A stretch of 64,000 bases of DNA from DASZTV01 sp035548125. GTDB lineage: Bacteria; Actinomycetota; Actinomycetes; JAFAQI01. A program made the position numbers and the translations under genes. The notes below the pieces were generated by a model. It was not told where the DNA came from. It worked only from the letters and a program-made list of their open reading frames with translations, and did not search any database. This document shows positions 53,684-62,827 of the stretch, in pieces. How positions within the stretch are numbered: position 1 is the stretch's first letter; each line of letters opens with the position of its first letter. The DNA lies in the NCBI GenBank assembly GCA_035548125.1, contig DASZTV010000006.1, positions 124,001-188,000 on the forward strand. The letters are read 5' to 3'.

Positions 53684-55048
53684 GTGGATCTCTTCACCGC
53701 GCTCGGCATCCTCCGTCGGCGGTGGATGATTTTCGTACTTTGTGTCGCCGCCGGAGTTGGCGGGGGCTACGCGCTGGCCCACCACACTCAGAAGCAATAC
53801 GCGGCAACCGCACAAGTGCTGGTCAATGTTCCGGTGTCTGACAATCTCGAACAGCAACTGCAAGGCACACAGCTGTCCAGCAACCTTGTGACGACCTACG
53901 CGAACCTGGTCGCCTCAGAGGTCGTCCGCAGGGACGTCATGGATCAGTTGCAAGCGCTGGGCGAGAGACATCAAGCGGGAACGTTGAGCGGGGCCCAGGT
54001 CCCGGCTACCTACTTGATCAACATCAAGTCGACCAGTCCTTACCCGGAGGTCGCACAGCTCACGGCTAACTACGGCGCTGCGGCATTGATAAGTACGGTG
54101 GCTTCATTGCAGGTCGATCAACCACAGCCGGTGCGGATCAAAGTGGTCGGCCCGGCGACGTATCCGGGGGCTCCCTACGCGCCGAGGCCCGCTTTCGACA
54201 TCTTCGTCGGTGCACTTCTGGGCTTGGTTGTCGGTCTCGCCTTGATTGCGATGCTCGAGGCGCTCGATCGCACGGTTCACTCCGTGCAGCAAGCCGACGC
54301 GCTGCTCAAGGCACCGCTGCTTGGGGTGGTGCCGAAGCACAAGCGCCGAACCGTGGTTGTCGGACGCAAGAACGAGGGTGCCGAGGGCGAGCCATATAGG
54401 TCGTTGCGAACGGCCATTCGGTTTGTCGACCTCGACCGTCCGATCCACACGATGCTCGTGACAAGCCCGACCGAGAACGACGGCAAGACATCGACCGCGG
54501 CGAACCTGGCCATTGTGCTCGCAATGTCCGGTGAACGTGTGATCCTCGTTGATGCGGACCTCCGTCGCGCGGGCCTCGGTAAGGCGCTTGGTATCGACTC
54601 CTCCGTCGGCCTGACGAACTTAGTTCTTGGCGGGGTAGCGCTACAGGACACTCTGCAGAACTACCGGCAGAACCTCTTGGTTCTTGCCAGTGGGCCGCTA
54701 CCCCCTAATCCGTCGGAGATTCTCGGCTCCCAACTTGTCAACGACGTCTTGCACGAGCTAGCCAATCTCGCCGACATCATCATCATTGACGCCCCGCCGG
54801 TGCTACCGGTCGCGGACGCGGTCGCACTGAGCACTCAGGTAGATGCGACCCTCGTCGTGCTGCGACACGGCACGACTCTTCGTAGCGGTGCGGCTGCAAC
54901 GCGTCGACGACTCGACGCGGTGGGCGCGCGGGTAGTGGGTTACGTGCTGAATGCGGTTCCGCGGCGGGAGACGCGTGACTACTACACCGACAACCGGGAT
55001 CGTTACTACTCGACCCGCCATCAGGCCGAGCCGTCCATCCCGGTCTGA
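53684..55048 (+). CDS. Wzc-like polysaccharide co-polymerase / BY-kinase, copy 2
   Basis: 454 residues. Wzz domain with transmembrane helices at about 15-32 and 168-190; the cytosolic kinase has LVTSPTENDGKTSTAANLA (Walker A), VILVDADLRRAGLG (A') and DIIIIDAPPVLPVADA (Walker B). The tail carries YYTDNRDRYY, a short tyrosine cluster, and lacks the long Pro/Ala extension of copy 1. Shares its divergent promoter with the polymerase gene, so the two probably form a Wzy/Wzc pair. Leaderless GTG start. Confidence 0.9.
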   Translation: MDLFTALGILRRRWMIFVLCVAAGVGGGYALAHHTQKQYAATAQVLVNVPVSDNLEQQLQGTQLSSNLVTTYANLVASEVVRRDVMDQLQALGERHQAGTLSGAQVPATYLINIKSTSPYPEVAQLTANYGAAALISTVASLQVDQPQPVRIKVVGPATYPGAPYAPRPAFDIFVGALLGLVVGLALIAMLEALDRTVHSVQQADALLKAPLLGVVPKHKRRTVVVGRKNEGAEGEPYRSLRTAIRFVDLDRPIHTMLVTSPTENDGKTSTAANLAIVLAMSGERVILVDADLRRAGLGKALGIDSSVGLTNLVLGGVALQDTLQNYRQNLLVLASGPLPPNPSEILGSQLVNDVLHELANLADIIIIDAPPVLPVADAVALSTQVDATLVVLRHGTTLRSGAAATRRRLDAVGARVVGYVLNAVPRRETRDYYTDNRDRYYSTRHQAEPSIPV

Positions 55049-55068
55049 CGGCTGCTGAGGCGGCTGCC

Positions 55069-55971
55069 TCAAGTCTTGATCGCTACGACCTGCATCCGGT
55101 CCCGAAAGTCCGGTGCGACCAGCCGGTCGGCGAGCCCGATGGCGCGGCTGGCACCCGCGGCGGCCCGGGCCAGCGCCGGCGCGTAGCCGCCGAGCCGCTG
55201 GGCGTAGTACGTCGCGGTGAAGACCTTGGGGTGGCTCGCGACGTCGACCACCTGAAGGCCGTGCTGCTCGAGCAGGCGCCGCATCGAGTCGCGGGTGAAG
55301 TACTGCACGTGCATCGGCAGGATCGACCACCACCGTTGGCCCATCATGCGGGCCAGCCGGCCGCCCGCGTCGGGCGTGGTCAGGTAGAGGGCACCGCCGG
55401 GCTCGAGCATCTCCGCGATGGCTGCGATCGCCCCGGAGACGTCGAGCAGGTGCTCGATGACGTCGCACATGACGACGGCCCGCATGCTCTCCGCCGTGAT
55501 CTGAGCGTCGCTCAGATCACCCACCCGGACGTCGAGGCCGCGCTCGCGAGCCCGTTCGACGGCCCACGTCGACGGCTCGATCCCGCTCGCTTCCCAGCCG
55601 CGGCCCGCCGCTGCGGCGAGGAACGAGCCGGTCCAGCAGCCGATGTCGACGAGCCGGCCAGGCCGGACGAACCGCTCGAGCCGCTCGAGCGAGCGCCGGG
55701 CGGTCTCGAGCTGGCCGTCCTCCTCGTTGATCGACACCGGGTCGGCGGCGTCGCCGTAGGCCGCGGCGAGCACCTCGTCGGTCGGCGTCTCCTCGAGCGA
55801 GCCGTGGCCGCAGTCGAGGCACCGAAGGACGGTTCCCACGGTCTCGCCGTAGCGGTCGGCGCTCGGTCGGAACAGATGCGGGTCGACGCCGTTCTCGGTC
55901 GCGTCGCCTTCGACCCGCCAGAGCAGCCGGCTGCGCGAGCTCCCGCAAACCGGGCAGGCCCAGTCCGTCAC
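55069..55971 (-). CDS. Zinc-ribbon class I methyltransferase
   Basis: 300 residues. N-terminal zinc ribbon with CPVCGSSRSRLLW and LRCLDCGHG (two CxxC pairs about 45 residues apart), then a type 23 methyltransferase with LVDIGCWTGSFLAAAAGRGW, SGIEPSTWAVERARERG and VMCDVIEHLLDVSGAIAAI. Enzymes of this layout modify nucleotide-linked or lipid-linked sugars. GTG 55971 overlaps the oxidoreductase stop (GTGA), so it is the last of three coupled genes. Converges with the wzc-like copy 2 gene, 20 bp apart. Confidence 0.87.
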   Translation of the reverse strand: MTDWACPVCGSSRSRLLWRVEGDATENGVDPHLFRPSADRYGETVGTVLRCLDCGHGSLEETPTDEVLAAAYGDAADPVSINEEDGQLETARRSLERLERFVRPGRLVDIGCWTGSFLAAAAGRGWEASGIEPSTWAVERARERGLDVRVGDLSDAQITAESMRAVVMCDVIEHLLDVSGAIAAIAEMLEPGGALYLTTPDAGGRLARMMGQRWWSILPMHVQYFTRDSMRRLLEQHGLQVVDVASHPKVFTATYYAQRLGGYAPALARAAAGASRAIGLADRLVAPDFRDRMQVVAIKT

Positions 55972-57275
55972 GAGGACTCCGCCACGATCGCGGCTGCGGC
56001 ATCGCCGCCGATTCGCACGCCCTCGCTCATGCCGCGGTCCGCCGGGTAGATCTGCGCGGTGGTCGCGACGTACAGCCCACGAAGCGGCGCGTGCAGGTCG
56101 GGGATCCGGTTGCGGTACCCGAGCGTGACGAGCGGAGCGGCGTACGGCGTCTTGAACGGATGGACTGCCTGCACGCTGGACCGGTCGAAGCTCGGGTAGG
56201 CGGCAGCGAGGTTGTCGAGCCAGGTGTCGGTCAGCGCGGCCGCGTCGGTCGTCGCGATGTCGGCCTCCGCGGCCGTGAAGTAGCGGCCGAGATAGGTGAC
56301 GTGGCGGCCGCCGTAGTCCGACGGCGGCACCAGGTTGGTCTGCTCGATGATCGCGCCGAAGCCGAGCGAGGGATCGCACACGTTCGTCCAATAGACGTCG
56401 CTGATCGGCCGGTCCGTCTCGATCACCGAGCAGACGACACCCATTCCCTCGGCCCGCGTCCACTTCGGATCGGCGTACTCGCCGGGAACGAGCTTGGTGA
56501 TGCCGGGCAGCGCACCGGTGTAGAGAACGGTGTCGGTCTCGACGTCACCACCGTCGGCGGTGACGCCCGTGACGGCTCCGTCCGTGGCGACGATCTCCCC
56601 GACGCGGCTCTTGGTGCGGATCTCGACGCCGTGTTCTTCGAGGCGGGCCGCCAGCGCATCGAACACCTGCCGGAAGCCACCTCGCAGGTAGCCGAGCTTC
56701 TCGCCGCTGCCTTTGCGGGCGCCGCGTCGCTGCGCGAACCGGCCCCACATCCAGGCGGCCGGTACTTCCGGCGCGGCCGCACCGAACTTGGCGCGCAGCA
56801 GCGGCTCCCAGAGCTCGCGCACTGCGGCGGGGCCGGTCGCCCGGGTGAGCCACTCCTGCGCGGGAACCGTGTCGAGGCTCTCCCAGTTGCGCCACTGCTG
56901 CAGCCGCAGCCCGCCAATCCCCATCCGGACCCGCTCGGGGAAGGTCATCGGACCGAACCGCAGGATGTCCAGCGGGGTCGTGAAGTGCCAGAGCTTGCCA
57001 CCGGTGAGCACCCCCATCGTGCTCGGCAGCCAGTCGAGCTTCGAGGTGAGGCCGAGCTCGTCGATCAGGCCGCGAATGTGCGACTCGTGCGGGAAGACGT
57101 GGTGATAGAAGCACTCGAGCGGCGTTCCGCCGATCTCGAACGACACGACCAGTCCACCGAGCCGCTCGCCGGCTTCGAACAGCACGACCTCACGGCCGGC
57201 TTCGGCGAGACGCAGCGCCGCGGCCGCGCCGGCGATGCCTCCGCCGACGATGATGACGGGCTTCACGCCCGTCAC
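55968..57275 (-). CDS. FAD-dependent oxidoreductase (amine oxidase / protoporphyrinogen oxidase-like)
   Basis: 435 residues. Dinucleotide-binding VIIVGGGIAGAAAALRLAEA at residue 7, VVLFEAGERLGG, and a C-terminal FAD segment GLYVATTAQIYPADRGMSEG plus VRIGGDAAAA. The fold matches the group containing UDP-galactopyranose mutases and desaturase-like oxidases. It may oxidise or rearrange a sugar or lipid carrier. Wedged by GTGA overlaps between a DPM-like GT2 and a zinc-ribbon methyltransferase; the constant coupling suggests one pathway. Substrate unknown. Confidence 0.85.
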   Translation of the reverse strand: MTGVKPVIIVGGGIAGAAAALRLAEAGREVVLFEAGERLGGLVVSFEIGGTPLECFYHHVFPHESHIRGLIDELGLTSKLDWLPSTMGVLTGGKLWHFTTPLDILRFGPMTFPERVRMGIGGLRLQQWRNWESLDTVPAQEWLTRATGPAAVRELWEPLLRAKFGAAAPEVPAAWMWGRFAQRRGARKGSGEKLGYLRGGFRQVFDALAARLEEHGVEIRTKSRVGEIVATDGAVTGVTADGGDVETDTVLYTGALPGITKLVPGEYADPKWTRAEGMGVVCSVIETDRPISDVYWTNVCDPSLGFGAIIEQTNLVPPSDYGGRHVTYLGRYFTAAEADIATTDAAALTDTWLDNLAAAYPSFDRSSVQAVHPFKTPYAAPLVTLGYRNRIPDLHAPLRGLYVATTAQIYPADRGMSEGVRIGGDAAAAIVAESS

Positions 57276-58078
57276 CCGTCGGCGCGCGGCGGGATGGAGT
57301 GCGTGTTGCGGGCGCCGGCGGGCAGGTGGGCCAGCTCCATCGTCGCCAGGTGGTCATGCATCCGGCGCAGCTCGGTGAAGGCGCGGATGATCACCTTGAC
57401 GCTCGCGCCCTGCGGCTTGCCGGCGGTGCGCGGGAAGTGGTTCACCCCCACCTCCACGACGCGGTAGCCGCTGCGCCCCAGCTTGACCATCAGTTCGGTG
57501 TTGACCATCGCGCCGACGCTGGTGAGCTCGAGACCGTCGAAGACCTCGCGCCGGAACAGCTTGAACGCGCAGTCGATGTCGCGCACCGGCACGTAGAACA
57601 AGGCGCGCACGAGGTAGTTCCAGGCGCGGGCGTTGAGCCGCCGGAAGAACGGGTCCCGCCGCTTGATCCGGTAACCCGCGACGACGTCAACGCTCTGGAT
57701 CAGGTCGAGGAAGACCGCAAGCTCATCGAGGTCGAACTGGTTGTCGGAGTCGGTGAAGAAGACGAGGTCCATCGCGGCGGCCAGGAAGCCACTCTTCAAC
57801 GCGCCGCCGTACCCCCGGTTCACCTCGTGCTTGATCAGCCGGATCTGCGGGTTCTCGGTGCTGAGCTTCTCGACGATCGCGGCGGTAGTGTCCGCGGAGC
57901 CGTCGTCGACGACGATGACCTCGTACTCGGTGCAGTGACGGCTTGCCACATCGACGCTGCGCTGCACCGCGGCTTCGATGTTGGCTTCCTCGTTGTACGC
58001 CGGGAGCACGATCGAGAGTCGTCTCGGTCGTGGCTCGTCCATCCCCGAATGCAGGCCTGGCACGTCATCACCCTTCAC
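57272..58078 (-). CDS. Glycosyltransferase family 2 (dolichyl-phosphate mannose synthase-like)
   Basis: 268 residues. LSIVLPAYNEEANIEAAVQR, EVIVVDDGSADTTAAIVEKL, NRGYGGALKSGFLAA and TDSDNQFDLDELAVFLDLIQ are typical of DPM1-like enzymes, which place a sugar on polyprenyl phosphate. RDIDCAFKLFRREVFDGLEL follows, as in that group. No C-terminal transmembrane pair. GTG 58078 is given; ATG 58042 (MDEPRPRRL) is an alternative and would remove 12 residues. First gene of a three-gene coupled set. Confidence 0.86.
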   Translation of the reverse strand: MKGDDVPGLHSGMDEPRPRRLSIVLPAYNEEANIEAAVQRSVDVASRHCTEYEVIVVDDGSADTTAAIVEKLSTENPQIRLIKHEVNRGYGGALKSGFLAAAMDLVFFTDSDNQFDLDELAVFLDLIQSVDVVAGYRIKRRDPFFRRLNARAWNYLVRALFYVPVRDIDCAFKLFRREVFDGLELTSVGAMVNTELMVKLGRSGYRVVEVGVNHFPRTAGKPQGASVKVIIRAFTELRRMHDHLATMELAHLPAGARNTHSIPPRADG

Positions 58079-58120
58079 GCCGTGGGCCAGCCCGCCGGAA
58101 CCGGCTCGCCGCCCCCAAGA

Positions 58121-59140
58121 TTAGGTCGGATGGGCCTGATTCAGGCCGAGCCTAGGCCGAAGCAACTCGGCGGTGACGCGCTCCACACGGCGGTGGTCGT
58201 ACACCCGGCACGCATGTCGGCGAGCCCGGTCGCTCATCTCCTTGCACTCTTGATCGTGGCTTTGGCACCACTCAAGCTGGTCACCTAAGTCGGATAGGTC
58301 GGAGGCGAGCGGGACGTAATGTTGCCAAGGCTCGAACTCGCGAGTGAACCTGGTCTGCCAGATCGACGCAGGCGAGAGCACGACCGATCCGCTGAGCATC
58401 TTCCAGGCCCAGGCGTCCCAGGTCCTCGCGAATCCGTCGATATCGATGAGGTACTTGTTTCGCAGCTGTTGACGCCGAGATGTCGATTTTCCTAGCGACA
58501 CGTCAATGGCGAACTCGCCTTGGTCGGCCAGTTTCTTGAGGTGGCGACGAAGTGCAGGCCCGTGCGTGTTTGGCGACTCGGCGGTGTGATCGGAACCCGC
58601 GTAGCTCGCTCGATTTGCGCGAAGCCCCCAAGGTCGACGGGACATGGCGAGTTCGACCCGGAGCGGGCGGTACCAGCGGTGCATCAGGAAATGCGCCTCA
58701 GGAAGCAGCACTGCGCTGGGGTCGTCGTAATGCGCCGAGAAACAGACAAGCCAGTCCTTGCTCGGACTCATCAGCGGCAGCGTGCCTGGAGCGCCACGCC
58801 ATTCAACCTCGGCCTCCACCCCCGGTGGCGTAGGGACCCAGGTGTAGTGCGAACTGTGCGGAACGCGCTCTCGCCAACCATCCCGCGTGCAGCAGAGGAA
58901 CCAGAAGGGAGGTGTGTTAGAGGTAACTGAAAGCGCTCGTTCGATATGGCGGACGACGAATGGGAGGCGCTTCGAGGCCGTGACCAATGGGTGGCCCGCG
59001 GCAAGCCATCCGGCCGACCTTCCAGCCCATCCGATACCCGCGACATTTTGAGGAGTAGCGACGATGTCGGCGGAAAGGATCCGGTTGAAGTCGTCTTTGG
59101 TGACAACGGCTACCGAGGTCTCCCACCGGGCGGTCCACAC
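58121..59140 (-). CDS. Glycosyltransferase family 90 (CAP10-like)
   Basis: 339 residues. The C-terminal part KYLIDIDGFARTWDAWAWKM, then LSGSVVL and FTREFEPWQHYVPLASDLSD fits the CAP10/LpsA/POGLUT-type GT90 signature (D-x-D-G, Trp and the YxP block). N-terminal residues 1-100 are less clear. GT90 enzymes include fungal capsule xylosyltransferases and LPS-modifying enzymes. GTG 59140 has TACCGT 6 nt upstream. Divergent from the ygfZ-type gene by 43 bp. Confidence 0.75.
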   Translation of the reverse strand: MWTARWETSVAVVTKDDFNRILSADIVATPQNVAGIGWAGRSAGWLAAGHPLVTASKRLPFVVRHIERALSVTSNTPPFWFLCCTRDGWRERVPHSSHYTWVPTPPGVEAEVEWRGAPGTLPLMSPSKDWLVCFSAHYDDPSAVLLPEAHFLMHRWYRPLRVELAMSRRPWGLRANRASYAGSDHTAESPNTHGPALRRHLKKLADQGEFAIDVSLGKSTSRRQQLRNKYLIDIDGFARTWDAWAWKMLSGSVVLSPASIWQTRFTREFEPWQHYVPLASDLSDLGDQLEWCQSHDQECKEMSDRARRHACRVYDHRRVERVTAELLRPRLGLNQAHPT

Positions 59141-59152
59141 GAATCCACGGTA
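59141..59152 (-). promoter_or_regulatory. Leaderless-type -10 box for GT90 gene
   Basis: TACCGT on the minus strand (59152-59147), 6 nt before GTG 59140. Confidence 0.5.
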
Positions 59153-59170
59153 GCCAGTGGGCTGTCCTTC

Positions 59171-59183
59171 TACGCTTGTTCGT
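59171..59183 (+). promoter_or_regulatory. Leaderless-type -10 box for ygfZ-type gene
   Basis: TACGCT at 59171-59176, 7 nt before ATG 59184; it decides this start over one at 59157. Confidence 0.55.
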
Positions 59184-60095
59184 ATGGAGAGCCCGCTGCT
59201 GAGGCGCCACGGGGCCGTTGCGGGCCGTGGAATCGACGGGAGGGTGGCGGCACACTATGGCGACCCGTTGCGCGAGCAGCGCACGATGTTCGACTCCGGT
59301 GCGGTCGTCGACCGCTCCCACCGCGGCGTCGTACGGGTGTCAGGTCCCGATCGGCTGAGCTGGCTGCACTCGCTGATCTCGCAGCATGTCGAGACACTGC
59401 CACCCGGCGAGACCCGCGAGGCGCTGATCCTCTCGCCGCACGGTCACGTCGAGCACCACCTGGTGTTGCGCGACGACGGCGACGCCACGTGGATCACCGT
59501 CGAGCCGCAGACGTCCGCGGCGCTGGTCGACTACCTCAACTCCATGCGGTTCATGCTGCGGGTCGAGGTGGACGACTTGTCGGCATCACACGGCGTCCTG
59601 TCACGGGTGGCAGGTGACACGACCAGCGACGAGATCGTGGCGGTCGATGACCTGGCCGCACGAGTCGAGGCAGCCGGGCTGCCGCTCGTCGGGCACGCCG
59701 CCTGGGAGGCGCACCGGGTCGCGCGGCACGTCCCGCGACTCGGCTTCGAGACCGATCACCGGACGATTCCGCACGAGGTCGGCTGGATCGGGGTCGCCGT
59801 TCACCTGGACAAGGGCTGCTACCGCGGGCAGGAGACTGTCGCCCGGGTGCACAACCTCGGACGGCCGCCGCGGCGACTCGTGTTCGGTCATCTCGACGGC
59901 ACCTCCGACGAGCTGCCGGTCGCGCACACCCCGGTCGAGCTGGACGGCCGGGCGGTCGGCTTCCTCGGAACCGCGGTGCACCATGCGGAGATGGGCCCGG
60001 TCGCACTGGCCGTGGTGAAGCGGGCGACGCCGGACGACGCGCCGCTGACGACCGCGGGCATGGCGATGAAGATCGAGCGCGTCGTCGACGCGTAG
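59184..60095 (+). CDS. ygfZ: YgfZ/GcvT-family folate-binding iron-sulfur assembly protein
   Basis: 303 residues. The diagnostic motif KGCYRGQETVARVHN with the conserved Cys sits near residue 215, after HLD; earlier LRDDGDATWITVEPQ and SGPDRLSWLHSLISQ follow the GcvT-like fold. YgfZ proteins bind tetrahydrofolate and help assemble or repair certain Fe-S enzymes. ATG 59184 is chosen from the leaderless box. It marks the end of the glycan cluster and converges with the DUF4388 gene, 6 bp apart. Confidence 0.92.
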   Translation: MESPLLRRHGAVAGRGIDGRVAAHYGDPLREQRTMFDSGAVVDRSHRGVVRVSGPDRLSWLHSLISQHVETLPPGETREALILSPHGHVEHHLVLRDDGDATWITVEPQTSAALVDYLNSMRFMLRVEVDDLSASHGVLSRVAGDTTSDEIVAVDDLAARVEAAGLPLVGHAAWEAHRVARHVPRLGFETDHRTIPHEVGWIGVAVHLDKGCYRGQETVARVHNLGRPPRRLVFGHLDGTSDELPVAHTPVELDGRAVGFLGTAVHHAEMGPVALAVVKRATPDDAPLTTAGMAMKIERVVDA

Positions 60096-60101
60096 GTCTG
60101 G

Positions 60102-62633
60102 CTAGAGGCCGAACAGGCCGATCTTCTTCTTGGCCTTCTTGTCGGCGGCCGGGTTCGGCCGAGGCCGCGCTGGCGGGGTCGCCGCGGCAAGTGAAGACGG
60201 TGCGCTTTCGTCGAGGCCGAGCGAGGAGAGCTCCCGCAGCAGTGCCGCGGTGTCGGCGTCGCCGCTTGCGGCAATCGGCTCGTGGATAGGCGAGGGTTCG
60301 GGCTCCGGCTCGACCTCGGCGACTGGAGCGGGCTCCGGCTCCGGCTCCGAGGTGTGGTGGAGGTCGACCAGCATCGCTGCGGCCTGCGCGGCTTCGGCGG
60401 AGCGCTGTGACTTCTCGATCGCTTCCTGCAGCGCAGCCCGCTCGGCTTCCTCCGCCGCCGCCTTGGCGGCAGCTTCGGCGGCGACCCGCTCAGCCTCTTC
60501 CTGCGCCTGCCGCTCGGCTTCAAGCCTTGCGTCGGCCTCGGCCTGGGCGGCGGCGAGCGCGGCGCGGGCCTCGGCTTCCTGCTCGGCGCGAGCCGCCTCG
60601 GCGGCCTCCGCGGCAGCTCGCCGCTGGGCCGCTTCCTGCGCCTCGCGCTCGGCGGCGGCTTGCTCCTCGGCGAGTCGTGTCGCTTCCTCGGCAAGTCGCG
60701 CCGCTTCCTCGGCAAGTCGCGCCGCTTCTTCCGCGGCCGCCCGCTCGGCGGCTTCTTCCGCGGCGGCCTGTTCGGCCGCGACCCGCGCCGCCTCCTCCGC
60801 GGCGGCGATGCGAGCTGCCTCTTCGGCGGCGGCTTCCTCAGCGGCAACCCGGGCGGCTTCTTCGGCGGCGGCCTGCGCGGCATCGGCGCGGGCGGCGTCC
60901 TCAGCGGCCCGGGCTGCCTTCTCGGCGGCGAGCTCGTCGGCGGCGGCGCGGGCGGCTTGCTCAGCGGCTTCGCGGGCTGCCTTCTCGGCGGCGAGCTGTT
61001 CGGCCGCTACCCGAGCTGCTTCGTCGGCGGCCGCGCGTTCGGCGGCGAGGCGGGCGGCTTCCTCTGCGGCGCGCTTCGCGGCTTCTTCGGCCGTTGCCTG
61101 CTCGGCAGCAAGGCGAGCGGCCTCTTCGGCGGCGCGCTGGGCGGCGTCGCGCTGTGCCTGCTCGGCAGCCATCGCAAGCTGGTCGCGCGCAGCATCCTCG
61201 GCCGCGCGCGCCTCGCGCTCCGCCTGCTCGAGCTGGATTCGCGCGGCCTGTTCGGCGACCTCGCGGGCGAACCGCTCGGCAGCTTCACGGGCGGCGCCCT
61301 CGGCGGCATGCCGGGAAGCTTCTTCTGCCTCGCGCGCGGCCACTCGGGCGCGTTCGGCTTCGAGGTCGACCAAGCGCGGCGGGGCGTCGGTTGCGGCGCC
61401 GTCGAGACGACGGTCCGGGCGAAGCGTCTCGACCGCGGCCTGCGCCTGCGCGAGCTCGGCGGCAGCCGCGGCACGGCGGCGGCGACGCTGCTCCTCGAGA
61501 TCGATGCTGTCGTCGTCGCTGCGCTTGGCCGGCTTCGGTCGCGGCCGGCGGATGAGCGACGGGTCGTCGTCGGCGATGGCCGGGGGCGGGCCGAGTGCGT
61601 CTGCCAGCGTCCCGGCGACCCGGTCCATCGCGGCGGCAAACGACTCGCCGGACTTGCGAGAGACCGGAACGGTCAGGTTCGCGCCGCCGCTGAGCTGCGC
61701 GGCCATGACGTCGAGCTGCAGCGGGTTGGTGGTCGGTGCCGTCGTACCGGGCTGCGCGGTCGTCACCTCACTCGCCAGCCGCGCAAGCCGACCGAGTGCG
61801 TCGTCGTCGGTGCTCGCCGGGGCGCTGCCGTTGCCGCCGGGGTTGCCGGACCCGTTGCGTGCGCCGCTCAGCGCGTCGGCGAGCGCCGTGGCTGAGCCGT
61901 AGACGTCCTCGCCGCCGTCGTCGCCGGCTTCGCTGATGTCGACGAGCCCGGCGTCGACGAGCGCGACGAGCACCTGGCCGGCCTCGAACAGCGTGTACCC
62001 GCAGTCCGTGGCGAGCTCGGCGACGGTGCGAGCGCCGTCGATCTTGCACAGCATCGACCAGGCGTCGCTGTCGAGCGTCGTCTCCGGCGCGCCGTCGCCG
62101 CGGGCGGAGAGCACCGGTACGGCGGTCGGGCTGTCGACGATCTCGGCGATCGTCTCCCACTCGTAGCCGCGCTCGCGAAGCGACTCGAGCAGGTCGACGA
62201 CGGTGAGCGGGGGACCGACGTCCTCCCGGGTCTTGGCGTTCTTGCGGAACCGCCAGCTGCCCTCGGTCCAGCGCATCAGGTCCCAGAGCGTCTCGTGCAG
62301 CTGCTCGGTGACGAAGCCCTGGACGACGTCCTGCTCGACGTACCCGAGGTGGACGAGCAGCTCGCCGAGGTTCCACGACGACAGGTCGGTCCGCTGCGCC
62401 TCCTGGGCGTCGGCGAGCGCCTCAGGCGCGAGGATCCCGGAGGACACGAGCTTGGCGCCCAGGTCGGCGTGACGGTCCGGCGCGTGGATCCCGCAGACCA
62501 AGCCGGAGCGCATGAAGATCTGCGCTTCCTCGCCCTCCGGGTGGGCCAGCGTGAGGCTTCCGGTCGCGCCATCGGAGGCGAGATCGATCAGGACGGAGGC
62601 GAGCGTGGTCGAACTCAGGTCGCCCTTGAGCAT
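60102..62633 (-). CDS. DUF4388 protein with long Ala/Glu coiled coil
   Basis: 843 residues. N-terminal DUF4388 domain (about 1-110: LKGDLSSTTLASVLIDLA, GSLTLAHPEGEEAQIFMRSG, LGELLVHLGYVEQDVV), seen in regulatory proteins linked to surface behaviour and gliding. A winged-helix-like part follows around 190-235 (MLCKIDGARTVAELATDCGY). From about 385 to 700 the protein is almost wholly Ala, Glu, Arg and Gln in heptads, then an EPEPEP linker and a basic GLFGL end. ATG 62633 is preceded by GGAGG, 6 bases. Partner and role are unknown; a long dimeric rod is predicted. Confidence 0.85.
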   Translation of the reverse strand: MLKGDLSSTTLASVLIDLASDGATGSLTLAHPEGEEAQIFMRSGLVCGIHAPDRHADLGAKLVSSGILAPEALADAQEAQRTDLSSWNLGELLVHLGYVEQDVVQGFVTEQLHETLWDLMRWTEGSWRFRKNAKTREDVGPPLTVVDLLESLRERGYEWETIAEIVDSPTAVPVLSARGDGAPETTLDSDAWSMLCKIDGARTVAELATDCGYTLFEAGQVLVALVDAGLVDISEAGDDGGEDVYGSATALADALSGARNGSGNPGGNGSAPASTDDDALGRLARLASEVTTAQPGTTAPTTNPLQLDVMAAQLSGGANLTVPVSRKSGESFAAAMDRVAGTLADALGPPPAIADDDPSLIRRPRPKPAKRSDDDSIDLEEQRRRRRAAAAAELAQAQAAVETLRPDRRLDGAATDAPPRLVDLEAERARVAAREAEEASRHAAEGAAREAAERFAREVAEQAARIQLEQAEREARAAEDAARDQLAMAAEQAQRDAAQRAAEEAARLAAEQATAEEAAKRAAEEAARLAAERAAADEAARVAAEQLAAEKAAREAAEQAARAAADELAAEKAARAAEDAARADAAQAAAEEAARVAAEEAAAEEAARIAAAEEAARVAAEQAAAEEAAERAAAEEAARLAEEAARLAEEATRLAEEQAAAEREAQEAAQRRAAAEAAEAARAEQEAEARAALAAAQAEADARLEAERQAQEEAERVAAEAAAKAAAEEAERAALQEAIEKSQRSAEAAQAAAMLVDLHHTSEPEPEPAPVAEVEPEPEPSPIHEPIAASGDADTAALLRELSSLGLDESAPSSLAAATPPARPRPNPAADKKAKKKIGLFGL
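60430..61350 (-). repeat. Degenerate Ala/Glu-coding repeats in the DUF4388 gene
   Basis: Imperfect tandem repeats encode AAEEAARLAAE-type heptads. A 21-bp unit is repeated exactly at 60681-60701 and 60702-60722, with a degenerate copy before. The composition creates large spurious open frames on the other strand. Confidence 0.8.
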
Positions 62634-62682
62634 TGACGACCTCCTTCGCCCGATCCCGTCGCCGCGTCTTGCTCTCCTTAGT

Positions 62683-62700
62683 CCTTCGGCACGTCGAAGG
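62683..62700. promoter_or_regulatory. Inverted repeat in the DUF4388/rsiG divergent region
   Basis: CCTTCG at 62683-62688 and CGAAGG at 62695-62700 with a 6-base loop. It lies about 50 bases upstream of the DUF4388 start, where an operator or 5'-leader hairpin would be. Confidence 0.4.
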
Positions 62701-62715
62701 CCCGTGTTGAGCCAT

Positions 62716-62744
62716 CTGGCGCAATTTCACGCTCAGCTGGCGCA
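62716..62744. promoter_or_regulatory. CTGGCGCA direct repeat, 21 bp apart
   Basis: CTGGCGCA occurs at 62716-62723 and 62737-62744. A 21-bp period (two helical turns) in the divergent gap is typical of a tandem regulator site. The binding protein is unknown. Confidence 0.35.
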
Positions 62745-62827
62745 GCGACCGGGATCTACCCGTGACAGGATGAGAGTAGGCCTGCCCGCCGGGAGCACTC
62801 AGCCGGGATCCAGGCCCGAAAGGCGCC

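Noticed and set aside
60130..61902. 590-residue Ala/Ser open frame antisense to the coiled-coil gene
   Set aside because: Arises from the repetitive GCC/GCG codons of the Ala/Glu tract.
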